Counted from the first letter of the stretch, positions 35,800 through 45,098 are shown. The stretch is DNA of 46,463 bases from Opitutaceae bacterium (GCA_018402455.1 JAGYIG010000026.1:1-46463); one strand, 5' to 3'. The notes: generated from the letters alone by a model not told the origin. Program-made: numbers and translations.

Positions 35800-36560
35800 G
35801 TATGGAAATTTATGATACAAATGCCTGGGTGGGGTCATGGCCCTTCGCGCCGGTCGGACATGTTGATGTCGCCGCCCTGCGGCAGCATTGGCGGGCGGCG
35901 GGCGTGACGGGTGGGCTGGTGTCGTCGCTGGACGCGCTGTGGTTGCTGGATCCGACGGCGGTGAACGCGGAGCTGATCAAGGCCACCCAACGTCTCGCCG
36001 GCATCGATCCTCTGCCGATTCTCAACCTGTTGGACCCGGCTTGGGCGGAACAACTCGCCGCGCTCCTTCGGACCAAGGCCGTCAAGGCGGTGCGCTTGGC
36101 GCCGGGTTATGGGGGGTGGAAGCTCAATGACCAGCGGGCCGTGGCGGCCGCGAGCGAGATCGTGGCGCAAGGCCGTCAAGTCGTCTTGACCGCCCGGCTG
36201 GTGGATGAACGGCACGAGCACCCGTCGGTGAAAGTGAAGCCGGTCGCGGTGAAGACCATCGCCCGCTGGATCGAAAAGGTGCCCACGATGACGCCGCTGG
36301 TGCAGGGGTTGGGGCGCTGGGAAATTGAGGAGCTGGCCAAGACGACGGATCGATTTCTGACCGACCTCAGTTTTATGGAGTGGATGGACACGGTGGGCGT
36401 CATCAGCCAGAAGGTGGATCCCGGCCGGATTGTGTTTGGTTCCCTTACCCCGTTGCACGGGTTGGCGGCGCACGTGAACAAGATCACGCAGTCGCCGGCG
36501 ACCATGGCCAGACGCCGCGCCCTGGCGGCGGGCAATGCGCGCAAATTTCTCTCGGCATGA
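35796..36560 (+). CDS. Amidohydrolase-like protein lacking the HxH motif
   Basis: A 254-residue protein, nearly the same length as the preceding amidohydrolase and overlapping it by four bases. It starts YDTNAWVGSWPF, a pattern I know from amidohydrolase-fold proteins, with Asn and Trp where metal-binding His residues would be. No HxH, and the C-terminal GSD is GSL (FGSLTP). Either a non-catalytic partner of the upstream enzyme or an enzyme with a different mechanism. Starts possible at ATG 35796 or ATG 35802. Its stop overlaps the aminotransferase start. Confidence 0.7.
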   Translation: MSMEIYDTNAWVGSWPFAPVGHVDVAALRQHWRAAGVTGGLVSSLDALWLLDPTAVNAELIKATQRLAGIDPLPILNLLDPAWAEQLAALLRTKAVKAVRLAPGYGGWKLNDQRAVAAASEIVAQGRQVVLTARLVDERHEHPSVKVKPVAVKTIARWIEKVPTMTPLVQGLGRWEIEELAKTTDRFLTDLSFMEWMDTVGVISQKVDPGRIVFGSLTPLHGLAAHVNKITQSPATMARRRALAAGNARKFLSA

Positions 36561-37798
36561 GCCCAAACGCTTCAGGCGATCGTTTGGCGATCGACGGCGG
36601 TCACCCCGCGGTCACCACACCGATTCCCCGCCGGCGGCGGTGGGGCGCGGAGGAGTTGCAGGCCCTCACGGAGATGGTCGAGCAGGAGTCGTTGTTCTAC
36701 TGGAAAGGACCTCAAACCGAAGCGATGTTGGCCAGATTCCGGGAGTTGTATCCGTTGGCGTATTGCATGCCGTGTTCGTCGGGATCGGCCGCGCTGCAGA
36801 TTGCGGTGTCGGCCCTGCACCTGGAACCCGGATCGGAGGTCATTGTGCCGGCGATCACCGACATGGGTTCGGTGATTGGCATCCTTTATCAGCAGCTCGT
36901 GCCGGTGTTTGCCGACGTGGACGGGGCGACCGTGAATTTGGATCCGGCAGATGTGCGGCGGCGAATCACGGCCAGGACCCGGGCGATCATGCCGGTGCAT
37001 CTGGCGGGCTGCCCGTGCGACATGGCGGCGCTGCTGGCGATTGCGCGGGAACATGACCTGCGGGTCATCGAAGACTGCGCGCAAGCGTGGGGGGCGCGGT
37101 ATCAGGGGGAGTTGGTGGGGCTCAAGGGTGATTTGGCCTGCTACTCGTTTAACGAGTTCAAACACCTGAGCTGCGGCGACGGAGGCATCGTGGGCACCAA
37201 CTGCGCGCAATGGGGGGAGGGGCTTTCGAAGTGGGGGGACAAGCACTACGATCGGGTCAAGGGCGGGCGAAATCCCGCGACCCTCTCGCCCAACTACCGC
37301 ATGACCGAACCCCAGTCGGCGGTGGCGTTGGGTCAACTGGCCAAGCACGACGCGCTGGTCGCCCATCGCATCACGATGGGGCGGCGACTGCGGGCGGGAT
37401 TGGCCGGGGTGCCCGGGGTGCGGTTGCAGCCGGAACTCCCCGGCGACACCCACAGCTATTGGTTCATTATGGTGCGCCTGCCCGCCGAGCTTTGGCGGGT
37501 GGATCGGGAAACGATTTTCGCGGCCCTCAGGGCGGAGGGAGTGGTGGGAGAGATCGGCTACCTGCCGAGCCCGGTCCACCGTTATCCGGTGTTCCAGAAT
37601 CATGATTTCTTTGCCGGCCACTGGCCGCTCAAACAAGCGGGACTGACCACCATGGACTACCGGGAAGTTTCCTGCCCCATGGCCGAGGCCGTTTTGGCCG
37701 ACTGCATGACGATGGTGCTCAATGAAGCCGTGCCCGCCGACTATATCGATGGCGTCATCGCGGCCGTGCACAAGGTGTGGGCGGCCTTCCGGGCCTAG
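36557..37798 (+). CDS. DegT/DnrJ/EryC1 family aminotransferase
   Basis: A 413-residue PLP enzyme that transfers an amino group to a sugar- or cyclitol-ketone. The N-terminus has the DRLAIDGGHPAVTTPIPRRR pattern seen in members acting on scyllo-inosose-type cyclitols. PLP-site elements are SSGSAALQIAV, IEDCAQAWGA and SFNEFKHLSCGDGG, with the Schiff-base Lys202. Start at ATG 36557, overlapping the preceding stop; longer forms of the frame run into that gene and are discarded. Two such aminotransferase genes in one region are notable. Substrate unknown. Confidence 0.85.
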   Translation: MSPNASGDRLAIDGGHPAVTTPIPRRRRWGAEELQALTEMVEQESLFYWKGPQTEAMLARFRELYPLAYCMPCSSGSAALQIAVSALHLEPGSEVIVPAITDMGSVIGILYQQLVPVFADVDGATVNLDPADVRRRITARTRAIMPVHLAGCPCDMAALLAIAREHDLRVIEDCAQAWGARYQGELVGLKGDLACYSFNEFKHLSCGDGGIVGTNCAQWGEGLSKWGDKHYDRVKGGRNPATLSPNYRMTEPQSAVALGQLAKHDALVAHRITMGRRLRAGLAGVPGVRLQPELPGDTHSYWFIMVRLPAELWRVDRETIFAALRAEGVVGEIGYLPSPVHRYPVFQNHDFFAGHWPLKQAGLTTMDYREVSCPMAEAVLADCMTMVLNEAVPADYIDGVIAAVHKVWAAFRA

Positions 37799-37863
37799 TT
37801 AAATGCCCGCCCCTGCAATGGTCGGACTTTACGACCGCTGGGCTATCGTTTGATCCTGATTTT

Positions 37864-38871
37864 ATGCCACGACCACAGTCTATCTTTGCCCACCTGCGGG
37901 CTTCGCAACGGGAAGTGTTTTTGCCGCCTGATCTGGAAGATCAGATGAAAACAATGACCGACCACTATGAATGGCAGGAGTTGCCTGATTACACGGAGGC
38001 GGCATTTGCGGAGGAGCTTTTCCGACGGAATCCCGAGGTGCTGGTGGGAGGCTGGAGCACCCCGCGATTACCGAATCCGTGGCCGTCGAACCTGCGTTAC
38101 GTGCTCTACCTGGCGGGGTCCGTCAAAGGCATTGTGAGCCGCGAGCATCTGGAGCAGGGGCTCGTGGTCACGAATTGGGGTAACTCGATTTCGCGCATCG
38201 TGTCGGAGGCCGCGCTGATGCACATCTTGAATTGCCTGCGTCAGACCAATCACTGGAGCCTGCACATGCATGTGACCAAGGGGTGGAATGAAGATGCGCC
38301 GCCCGCGTGGTCATTGTATGGCCGTCGGGTGGGAATCTATGGCTTTGGCTTTATTGCGCGGACCCTGAGCAAATTGCTCGTGCCGTTTGGTGCGCCGGTG
38401 GCGGCCTTTGCGCCCGGCGTGCCGGACGAGGTATTGGCGGAGCACGGGGTCACTCGAGCGGAGAGTTTGGCCGCGTTGTTTGCCGAAAATCCGGTGGTCG
38501 TGAATCTTGCGCCGCTGACCCCCGAGACCACCGATACGATCAAGCGCGAGCACCTGATGGCCCTGCCGGAAGGTGAAGGCGTGTTGGTGAGCGTGGGGCG
38601 CGGACCGGTGATCAATGAAGCGGCGCTCATCGAAGTGGCGCAGTCCGGGCGCATCCAGCTGGCGTTGGATGTGTTTCACGAAGAACCCCTGCCGGCGGAC
38701 TCACCCCTGCGGGGCCTGCCCAATGTGATGCTCACGCCCCATCGGGCGGGACCGACCCAGGATCGCATGCGGGACGCGGGCGAATTCGCCCTGGACAACC
38801 TGCGCCGCTACGTGAACGACGAAGCATTGCTGGCGATTGTCACGCCCGAGATTTACGACGCGTCAACGTGA
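37864..38871 (+). CDS. D-2-hydroxyacid dehydrogenase
   Basis: A 335-residue NAD-dependent dehydrogenase of the D-isomer-specific 2-hydroxyacid family. The Rossmann motif is VGIYGFGFIAR (about 156-166). The catalytic set is Arg246 (SVGRG), the acidic segment FHEEPLP and His293 (TPHRAG). It oxidises or reduces a 2-hydroxy/2-keto acid. The N-terminal domain, with MTDHYEWQELPDYTEAAFAE, is typical of verrucomicrobial members near heparinase genes (from memory). I use ATG 37864, 65 bases after the aminotransferase stop; an upstream frame extension into that gene is not used. It converges with the second aminotransferase gene. Confidence 0.87.
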   Translation: MPRPQSIFAHLRASQREVFLPPDLEDQMKTMTDHYEWQELPDYTEAAFAEELFRRNPEVLVGGWSTPRLPNPWPSNLRYVLYLAGSVKGIVSREHLEQGLVVTNWGNSISRIVSEAALMHILNCLRQTNHWSLHMHVTKGWNEDAPPAWSLYGRRVGIYGFGFIARTLSKLLVPFGAPVAAFAPGVPDEVLAEHGVTRAESLAALFAENPVVVNLAPLTPETTDTIKREHLMALPEGEGVLVSVGRGPVINEAALIEVAQSGRIQLALDVFHEEPLPADSPLRGLPNVMLTPHRAGPTQDRMRDAGEFALDNLRRYVNDEALLAIVTPEIYDAST

Positions 38872-38986
38872 GGACGACCCGCTTCGTGCGCGGGCGGTCT
38901 GGTTGGAGCCGCTCTTGAGCTCTGGGCGAAAAGGTGGTTTACGGTGGCCCCGGAGTCGTTAGGCGCCACCGCGGCCGCCCCGGGCC

Positions 38987-40231
38987 CTATCCGAGGAGCT
39001 CGCGGTGGACGGCGAGCAGGGCGGCGGCGATGTGATCGGCGTCGTCGGGGGTATATTGCCAGCCGATGGGCAGGGCGATGAAACGCCGGGTAAGGTCCTC
39101 GGTGACGGGAAAGTCCTCGGGCCGGTAGCCGGGACCGGGCCAGGGTTTCAGGTCGCGGAAAGGAGACGCCGCCGGGTGGTGGGAGCGGCCGGTGAGGATG
39201 TTCTCGCGATAGTATTGCGGATAGGTGCCGGTGCGCGGCAGGCAGTTGACCTGACGCTGATCGAGGGCGGTCTGGAAGGGTTTCACCAGCTTCGGGTCAT
39301 CGATAAAAAAGTAGAGTTCGAAACCGAAGTCCCCCGCGGGATCCGGGATGGTGCGCCAGGTGATACCGGGAAGTTCTCCGACTTGTTCGCGGATGCGTGA
39401 TTGGAGGGCGCGGCAGTGGTCTTTGATCGCATCGACCTTCTGCAATTGCACCAGCGCGATCGCGGCGGTGAGTTCGGACATGCGGAAGTTTGAACCCGAA
39501 AAGGCCGGTTCCTTTGGGGGGGTGATTGCGTGATGGTAAGGTCGGTATTGGCCCAGATCCGCCATCCGCACGGCGCGTTCGTAGGTGCGGATGTCGCGGG
39601 TGACCACCATTCCGCCCTCGCCGGCGGTCATGGGCTTGTTGTGCTGAAAACTGTAGATGGCGACGTCGCCCCAAGCCCCGACGGGCCGACCCCGGTAGCG
39701 GGTGCCCGGGGCCTCGGCGCAGTCCTCGAGCACGAACAGCCCCCGCCGATGGGCGGCGTTGATGATGGCGTCCAAGTCCGCCGCGACCCCCTGATAGTGC
39801 ACCACCAATACCGCGCGGGTGCGTGGGGTGGTCAGCCGCTCAATTTCGGATGGCGCCAGGCACAAGGTATCGTCGATCTCGGCGAAAACCGGGAGCGCGC
39901 CGAGGCGCACGATGGCCGTGGCGCAGGACAGCCAACTCCACGCCGGCACGATGACCTCGTCGCCCGGTCCGACGGCAATGGCGGCGAGCGCGGTTTCGAG
40001 TGCGGTCGTGCCGCTCGATACGGCGACGGCATAGGCGGAGCCGATCCATTGGGCGAACTCCGTTTCCAGCCGAGCGACCCGCTGGGGCGGGTGGGCGGGA
40101 TCATCACCGTAGTAGCGAAACAGGTTCTTGCTGCGCAGCACCTCGACGGCGGCGTGTTGTTCCTGTTCATCGAGGGCGGCGGAGCCCAAACCAAGTTTGG
40201 GCCTCACGTAGGTATCGGTTGCCGAATTCAT
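38987..40231 (-). CDS. Second DegT/DnrJ/EryC1 family aminotransferase
   Basis: A 414-residue PLP aminotransferase, different from the one at 36557. Key parts are VSSGTTALETAL, LEDCAEAPGTRYRG and SFQHNKPMTAGEGG, with the Schiff-base Lys199. The start is ATG 40231, overlapping the isochorismatase-like stop by ATGA (40228-40231); the upstream frame extension lies antisense in that gene and is discarded. It is the last gene of the minus unit from 46463. The two aminotransferases may act in sequence on a diamino product. Confidence 0.87.
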   Translation of the reverse strand: MNSATDTYVRPKLGLGSAALDEQEQHAAVEVLRSKNLFRYYGDDPAHPPQRVARLETEFAQWIGSAYAVAVSSGTTALETALAAIAVGPGDEVIVPAWSWLSCATAIVRLGALPVFAEIDDTLCLAPSEIERLTTPRTRAVLVVHYQGVAADLDAIINAAHRRGLFVLEDCAEAPGTRYRGRPVGAWGDVAIYSFQHNKPMTAGEGGMVVTRDIRTYERAVRMADLGQYRPYHHAITPPKEPAFSGSNFRMSELTAAIALVQLQKVDAIKDHCRALQSRIREQVGELPGITWRTIPDPAGDFGFELYFFIDDPKLVKPFQTALDQRQVNCLPRTGTYPQYYRENILTGRSHHPAASPFRDLKPWPGPGYRPEDFPVTEDLTRRFIALPIGWQYTPDDADHIAAALLAVHRELLG

Positions 40232-40989
40232 GATGGGGAGGAGGGAAGGGGAAGGGTCAGAGCCTTGATCAAATCGCTTTGGTGAAACACAAAACCGAAC
40301 TCCACCGCCACGCGCCACAAGGCCTGATGATACTCCCGGCGCTCGGACTGGGTGGCGGCGTTTTCGACCGCCACCGTGGCCTCGGCCACGGTGGAACACA
40401 GGTAGCCATAGCGCTTCATATCCACCATGCCCCCGGGGGACATGAGCAGGCACCAGTTGAGCGCAAAACCGATGTAGATGAGGTGATTGATGCCGCGAGC
40501 CTGACAAAGTTCATGCAAGGTGGCGGAGGTCTCAGCGGTGGCTTCGTCGGGCAACGGCGCGGCGGCGGCGGCGAGTTGGCGACCTTCGAACCCGGCCGCC
40601 ACATCGGCCTGATTCATCGCGCCGGGAAACACCTTGTCCTCCCGAAACGCCCGCAGCTGGGACCAAGTGGGATCGACGGGCACCGCGGGGGCGGGCTGGT
40701 CGGCTGGCGGCACGTTGCCCGTGACGTGAAAGACCGGCAGGCCCCGGCTGCGCACCGCCGAGAGCAAGGGTGGAAACAGGGTGCGGAGGACGGGTCCGAT
40801 TTCCTGCAGATAGGGCACGGCTCGTTGCCAGCCGGGATGTTCTCCCGGAGCCGGCGGGGCCCAGGCGTGCATCACGACCACCGCGGTATGCGTGGCGGAA
40901 AAATCAAGCGCGTGTTCATGCCAGCCATTGCCGTCTCGCGGGGTGAATTGCTGATAGGTCAGCACCGGGCAATGGAAGGTGGAGGACAT
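40228..40989 (-). CDS. Isochorismatase-fold cysteine hydrolase, variant active site
   Basis: A 253-residue cytoplasmic protein with the isochorismatase/nicotinamidase fold. The nucleophile-like Cys180 lies in IYIGFALNWCLLMSPGG. The usual catalytic Asp in the first strand (VIDxQ) is replaced: TAVVVMHAWAPP has His41 there. The Lys of the triad cannot be assigned with confidence. Function unknown; hydrolysis of an amide or ester is the family's usual role. It lies between the sodium symporter and the aminotransferase. Confidence 0.7.
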   Translation of the reverse strand: MSSTFHCPVLTYQQFTPRDGNGWHEHALDFSATHTAVVVMHAWAPPAPGEHPGWQRAVPYLQEIGPVLRTLFPPLLSAVRSRGLPVFHVTGNVPPADQPAPAVPVDPTWSQLRAFREDKVFPGAMNQADVAAGFEGRQLAAAAAPLPDEATAETSATLHELCQARGINHLIYIGFALNWCLLMSPGGMVDMKRYGYLCSTVAEATVAVENAATQSERREYHQALWRVAVEFGFVFHQSDLIKALTLPLPSSPS

Positions 40990-41050
40990 GGGTTGGGGAG
41001 GACGAATTTACGATGGGGAAATTTGTTTGGGACTTTGAGGCAGGATTTTT

Positions 41051-41158
41051 AACCACGAATGGACCCAAATAAACACGAAGGGCGATGCGCCTACCGGCGC
41101 GGCGTCTTGCTGAGCAGGGGGTGGCCGGGCGTATCGGTGGCGGAGCTCATTCGTGGTT
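41051..41158. repeat. Intergenic element with 11-bp inverted ends
   Basis: AACCACGAATG (41051-41061) is the reverse complement of CATTCGTGGTT (41148-41158), with AAATAAACACGAAG following the left arm. The 'accacgaat..acacgaa' type is a short interspersed repeat I associate with Verrucomicrobia. It fills most of the 195-base gap between the isochorismatase-like and symporter genes. Confidence 0.6.
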
Positions 41159-41184
41159 TGAGAGGCGTGGTTTTAGGGAAAATC

Positions 41185-42960
41185 TCAGGCGACATGGCGG
41201 GACTTGGCCGCCAAGCGACGCAGACCCAAGCCGAGGAGCAGGAGCATACCGCCGGCGATGAGGTTGATATAAGCGGGGGCGATGGGGCTGCCGGGCAGGA
41301 AGGAGCACAAGGCGAGCACCGTTCCAAGGATCAAGCACACACTGCCGATCATGCCGTAGACCTGCATGGCCGCGCCGCCGAATTCGGTGTCGGTGGAGAC
41401 AACGGGAGTCCGCAGATCGCGTTCCAGTTCATGGAGTCCGGCATGTTTGGGGTCGTCCGGGTTGAACCAGAACGAGGAAAGTCCGAAGACGAGGGAAGCG
41501 ACGACGGCTTCGACGATCATGTTGCGGGCGAAATCGTGTTCGGGGAACACGCCCAGCACCATCAGGGTGATGGCGACCACCAAGGCCGCGGAGGAGGCGG
41601 CGATGGCGGACCACCACGGGGTGCGCCGGAAGATCATGCCGAGAGCGACGGGCATTTGGAAAGCCGCCACGAGGGAGAAGTAGATCAGGGCGAACTCAAA
41701 GGCCCCGCCGAAGCGGGGGATAATGAACGCGACCACCACCCCGAGCACTCCCACGATCGTCATCGTGGTCCAGGCCACTCGCAGCTGGGCCTTTTCCCCG
41801 AGGGTCTTCCCCGTGAAGCGTCGCCGCAACGGCACCACGATGTCGCGGGTGATGGTGGCCGCGAGCCAGTTAAAGGCATCGTTGGCTTGGCCCAAGGTGG
41901 CCGAAAGGATGGCCGAGACCACAAAACCGATCATCCCGTGAGGAAGCAAAAGGAGAGCGAGACTGACGAAGGAGGCTTCGGCGGGGTTGGCGAACTGCGG
42001 CCAGATCGCGCCCATATCGGGAAAGATCACCTTGGCGGCGAAGACCGGCAGGATCCACATGAGCGGACCCACAAAACTGAGGATGCAGCAGAGCAGGGCC
42101 ATCTTCCGGGCGCCGCTCTCGTCGGGCACACTGTTGTAGCGTTGGACCAGGTGCCACGCGACATTGTAGCCGAGCATCATGTTGATGGCGTAGCCGATGA
42201 TGAACCACGGGTTGGCCGCCGGGCCGTTGAGGGAAAAATAATCGGCGGGCACTTCGGCCAGGAGGCGGTCGATCCCGGCCATGATCCCGGATCCGGCGCC
42301 GAGGTGGAGGTAGGAAAGAGGAAGAATGATGAGGGTCATCACGCCAATGATGATGCCCTGCACGGCATCGGAGAGCACCGCCGCCCAGAGCCCGCCCACG
42401 GCGGTGTAGAGCACCATGACGAATCCGGTCACGATGGTGAGCGCTTGAAACCCGGACAACGTGAACGAGCCGATCGCAAAGGACACGTCATTGAGCCCGA
42501 GCGCCGTCGACACGAAGATACACAGGATGTAGAGGCCTTGTCCGATGCCCACGATGGCGGGAATCACCGCGGTCAGCGAATAGAAGTAGGTGGTTGACGG
42601 CGAGAACCGGCGGGTCAGGAACTGCAGGGGAGAGGATAGCCGACAGCGTCGCCACCGTTTGGCGAAGTAGAGAAAGCCTACCAGATATGCCCACGTGGCG
42701 GCCGTGAAGAGCACGGCGGCGCCGATGCCCCATTGGTAGGTGAATCCCGCGGCCGCCACGAACATGAAGGCGGAGAAACCGGAGACCCAGTTCGACAACC
42801 CGGCGAGAAACCACGGAATCTGACCGCCCCCTTCGAAGTATTGGTCGGTGTCCTTGTTGCGGCGGGCCGCATAGAAACCAACGAAGATGATGATCGCGAA
42901 ATAAATCGCGATCAACGCGTAGTCGAAACCGTTGACGGTGTTGAAGACGGGCGTTTCCAA
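41185..42960 (-). CDS. Sodium:solute symporter
   Basis: A 591-residue inner-membrane transporter of the SSS family, about 14 membrane helices. FDYALIAIYFAIIIFVGFYAA begins helix 1; next come GGGQIPWFLAGLSNWVSGFS and FMFVAAAGFTYQWG, then TGFVMVLYTAVGGLWAAVLSD (the SSS core) and LGQANDAFNWLAATITRDI. Sodium-driven uptake of a sugar, sugar acid or similar product is expected, perhaps the product of the adjacent lyase. The start is TTG 42960, 15 bases after the lyase stop; no ATG upstream is available. Slightly longer than standard members because of a C-terminal extension. Confidence 0.88.
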   Translation of the reverse strand: METPVFNTVNGFDYALIAIYFAIIIFVGFYAARRNKDTDQYFEGGGQIPWFLAGLSNWVSGFSAFMFVAAAGFTYQWGIGAAVLFTAATWAYLVGFLYFAKRWRRCRLSSPLQFLTRRFSPSTTYFYSLTAVIPAIVGIGQGLYILCIFVSTALGLNDVSFAIGSFTLSGFQALTIVTGFVMVLYTAVGGLWAAVLSDAVQGIIIGVMTLIILPLSYLHLGAGSGIMAGIDRLLAEVPADYFSLNGPAANPWFIIGYAINMMLGYNVAWHLVQRYNSVPDESGARKMALLCCILSFVGPLMWILPVFAAKVIFPDMGAIWPQFANPAEASFVSLALLLLPHGMIGFVVSAILSATLGQANDAFNWLAATITRDIVVPLRRRFTGKTLGEKAQLRVAWTTMTIVGVLGVVVAFIIPRFGGAFEFALIYFSLVAAFQMPVALGMIFRRTPWWSAIAASSAALVVAITLMVLGVFPEHDFARNMIVEAVVASLVFGLSSFWFNPDDPKHAGLHELERDLRTPVVSTDTEFGGAAMQVYGMIGSVCLILGTVLALCSFLPGSPIAPAYINLIAGGMLLLLGLGLRRLAAKSRHVA

Positions 42961-42975
42961 ATTAAAGGGCCGACT

Positions 42976-45051
42976 CTATGCGAACGGCAAATCGCGTTGG
43001 TTGAGGTCGATCGCCACGTCGATCGCGAGCCCGCGATGCGTTCCCTGCACGAGCCAGCCGTTCGGATTCGGGGTGACGCTCAGGGGGGCGATCTTTTCGC
43101 CGGCCGGCGCGGCGGCGACCACGGTGAGGAGGGCATGGGATGAGGCGGCGGCGGAATGGGCCGCGATGAACGGGAACTCGCCTTCTTCGGCGGGCAGATC
43201 GAGTCGATCGAGTTCCAGTTTGGCCTCGGCGTCGTGGGCATGGCTGGAACCCACCAAATGCGCGAAGGGGCGCGCCAGGGTGAAGGTGTGGCCGTCCACC
43301 TTCGCCTCGCCCTGACCGTCTTCGTTGAAGAATTGGAAACGGGCGGTGAACGCAGCCGGCTGGGCGCTCTCGAGCCGGTCAAGAATCAGCAGCACGTCCG
43401 GTTTCACATACAACAGGCTGCGTTGGACGTATTGCACGTGCGGCAGCACGAGCCGGTAGGCCTCGGTGGCGTCGCTGCTCACCTGCATGCGCTCGGCGTT
43501 GGCGCGGTAGCCGGTCACCGTCGCCCGTGCCCACGACGGGTTGGTGCCCTCGCTGCCGTCGTGGTATTGGTGCCCCTGACCGTCGATCAAGACCGCCGTG
43601 TGGGCCTCGGTCAGTCGCAGCAGCCACCGCGGGTGGGTGGGGCTGTAGGCGGCTTTGAACGGATCGTGGAACAGGCGCTCGCCGTGGGCTTTGAAGATGA
43701 GGCTGTTGCGATCGGCATGTTCATGGTTGGCCGGTCCGCCACTGCGCAAGGCCACCACGGTGGAGCCGGGCGACCAGTCGGAACGGGACACCACCCAGTC
43801 GTTGTCCAGTCGGGCGTTGAGCCATGCGTCCGGGGGCGGAGCCTGCGGCGCCGTCGGGTCGAACCAGATCGCGCCGGGCAGGTGTTTGATCTCGCCCAGC
43901 TCCGCCGCGGCAAAGTTGGAGTAGGGGTCGTCGTGGGTGCGACCGGTCCACGCCGCGATCGTGGTGTCGGTGCCGTGGCCGGAGTCGCCGAAGTTCACGA
44001 TATCGATGGCCGGGTCCATGGTGCCCTTGGGCACGAAGTTATAGGCCGCCTGCTCGTTGAGATTGTTGTAGGCTGAGCCCAAGCGCGGCATGCTCATGAC
44101 CGTGGCAAACCGGGTGGAGCCCGGGTAGTTGATCAAGTCGCGTTCATCGATGCCAAGGCGGCGATAAACCGCCTCGGCCAGCATGGCCATGTGCAGGGTG
44201 GTGTAGCCCCAGTAGCCCACCCCCTCGTCATAGGATCCATCGAGCCCATACATCGGGGCAAACGACTGGGCACTGCGGCGGGCCATCTGCAGCCAGCGGT
44301 TGGCTTGCGGATGACGGTCGTGCAGCCAGAGGGCGGCAAAGCCCAAGGCACAGGTGGGGATGATTTTCAGGTTGGTGGAGTTGAGAATCAAAGGCCACCG
44401 GCTGAGATCGAAGTTGGCGGGAATGTCGTCGTCGCGATGATTGATCGACCATCCCTGCACGCGATCCGGATACATCAGTCCATAAAGGGAGAGGTAACAG
44501 GCGGGAGCGCCCTTGGTGGCGATCTGGTGCTCGGCCTCGGTGACCAAGGCCGGATCAAGGTGATCCCCGATCCAGTCCAAGGTGGTGCATACGGCGATGG
44601 TCGCTTCCGGCGCCCGCTGGAATCCGATGGGATGCGTGTCGGCCTCCAGAAAATAGTCCCACGGATCGTATTGGAGGATCCGTTCGAGTGCGGCGGTGGC
44701 GAGTTCGAGATCGCGCGGATCGGCCCAAACCGCGTAGGCGAAGGCGGCGTTTTCGAGGTCCTCGCGGATTTCCCGCATATGACGCACGCGATTGCGCAGG
44801 CTGGACTCCTCGCGGATGAAGTGCAACCGCGCCTTGTGGTCGACGTCGCGCAGCTTGGTGCGCACCGCCTCCAACCGCGGATGCTCCAGATTGCGGCGGA
44901 TCTGGGGGAGATCGGCCGGGTCGAACAGGAGTCCGGGAGGGGAGTCGGGCGTAGAGCCCGAGCCACTTTTTGCTCCGCTCAAACGAGTGAGCGGCAGGGC
45001 CGCCGCGAAAACGGCGGTGGAACGGAGGAAGGCGCGGCGAGGTAAGGGCAT
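42976..45051 (-). CDS. Heparinase II/III-family polysaccharide lyase
   Basis: A 691-residue secreted protein. The N-terminus PRRAFLRSTAVFAAALPLTR looks like a Tat signal. It has an (alpha/alpha)-toroid (about 80-360, with NFDLSRWPLILNSTNLKI, GLDGSYDEGVGYWGY) and the C-terminal heparinase II/III beta domain containing ANHEHADRNSLIF. The family cleaves uronic-acid-containing polysaccharides by beta-elimination (heparin, alginate, ulvan and others); the exact substrate cannot be read. I use ATG 45051; a GTG at 45108 adds 19 residues of the upstream repeat. Followed at once by the symporter gene. Confidence 0.82.
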   Translation of the reverse strand: MPLPRRAFLRSTAVFAAALPLTRLSGAKSGSGSTPDSPPGLLFDPADLPQIRRNLEHPRLEAVRTKLRDVDHKARLHFIREESSLRNRVRHMREIREDLENAAFAYAVWADPRDLELATAALERILQYDPWDYFLEADTHPIGFQRAPEATIAVCTTLDWIGDHLDPALVTEAEHQIATKGAPACYLSLYGLMYPDRVQGWSINHRDDDIPANFDLSRWPLILNSTNLKIIPTCALGFAALWLHDRHPQANRWLQMARRSAQSFAPMYGLDGSYDEGVGYWGYTTLHMAMLAEAVYRRLGIDERDLINYPGSTRFATVMSMPRLGSAYNNLNEQAAYNFVPKGTMDPAIDIVNFGDSGHGTDTTIAAWTGRTHDDPYSNFAAAELGEIKHLPGAIWFDPTAPQAPPPDAWLNARLDNDWVVSRSDWSPGSTVVALRSGGPANHEHADRNSLIFKAHGERLFHDPFKAAYSPTHPRWLLRLTEAHTAVLIDGQGHQYHDGSEGTNPSWARATVTGYRANAERMQVSSDATEAYRLVLPHVQYVQRSLLYVKPDVLLILDRLESAQPAAFTARFQFFNEDGQGEAKVDGHTFTLARPFAHLVGSSHAHDAEAKLELDRLDLPAEEGEFPFIAAHSAAASSHALLTVVAAAPAGEKIAPLSVTPNPNGWLVQGTHRGLAIDVAIDLNQRDLPFA

Positions 45052-45098
45052 GGGGGATTTTCGACTGGGGATTTTCGATTGGCAGTGGGACCAGCGCA

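Noticed and set aside
41059..42597. 512-codon plus-strand frame opposite the symporter
   Set aside because: Asp/His/Gly-rich shadow of a membrane protein gene.
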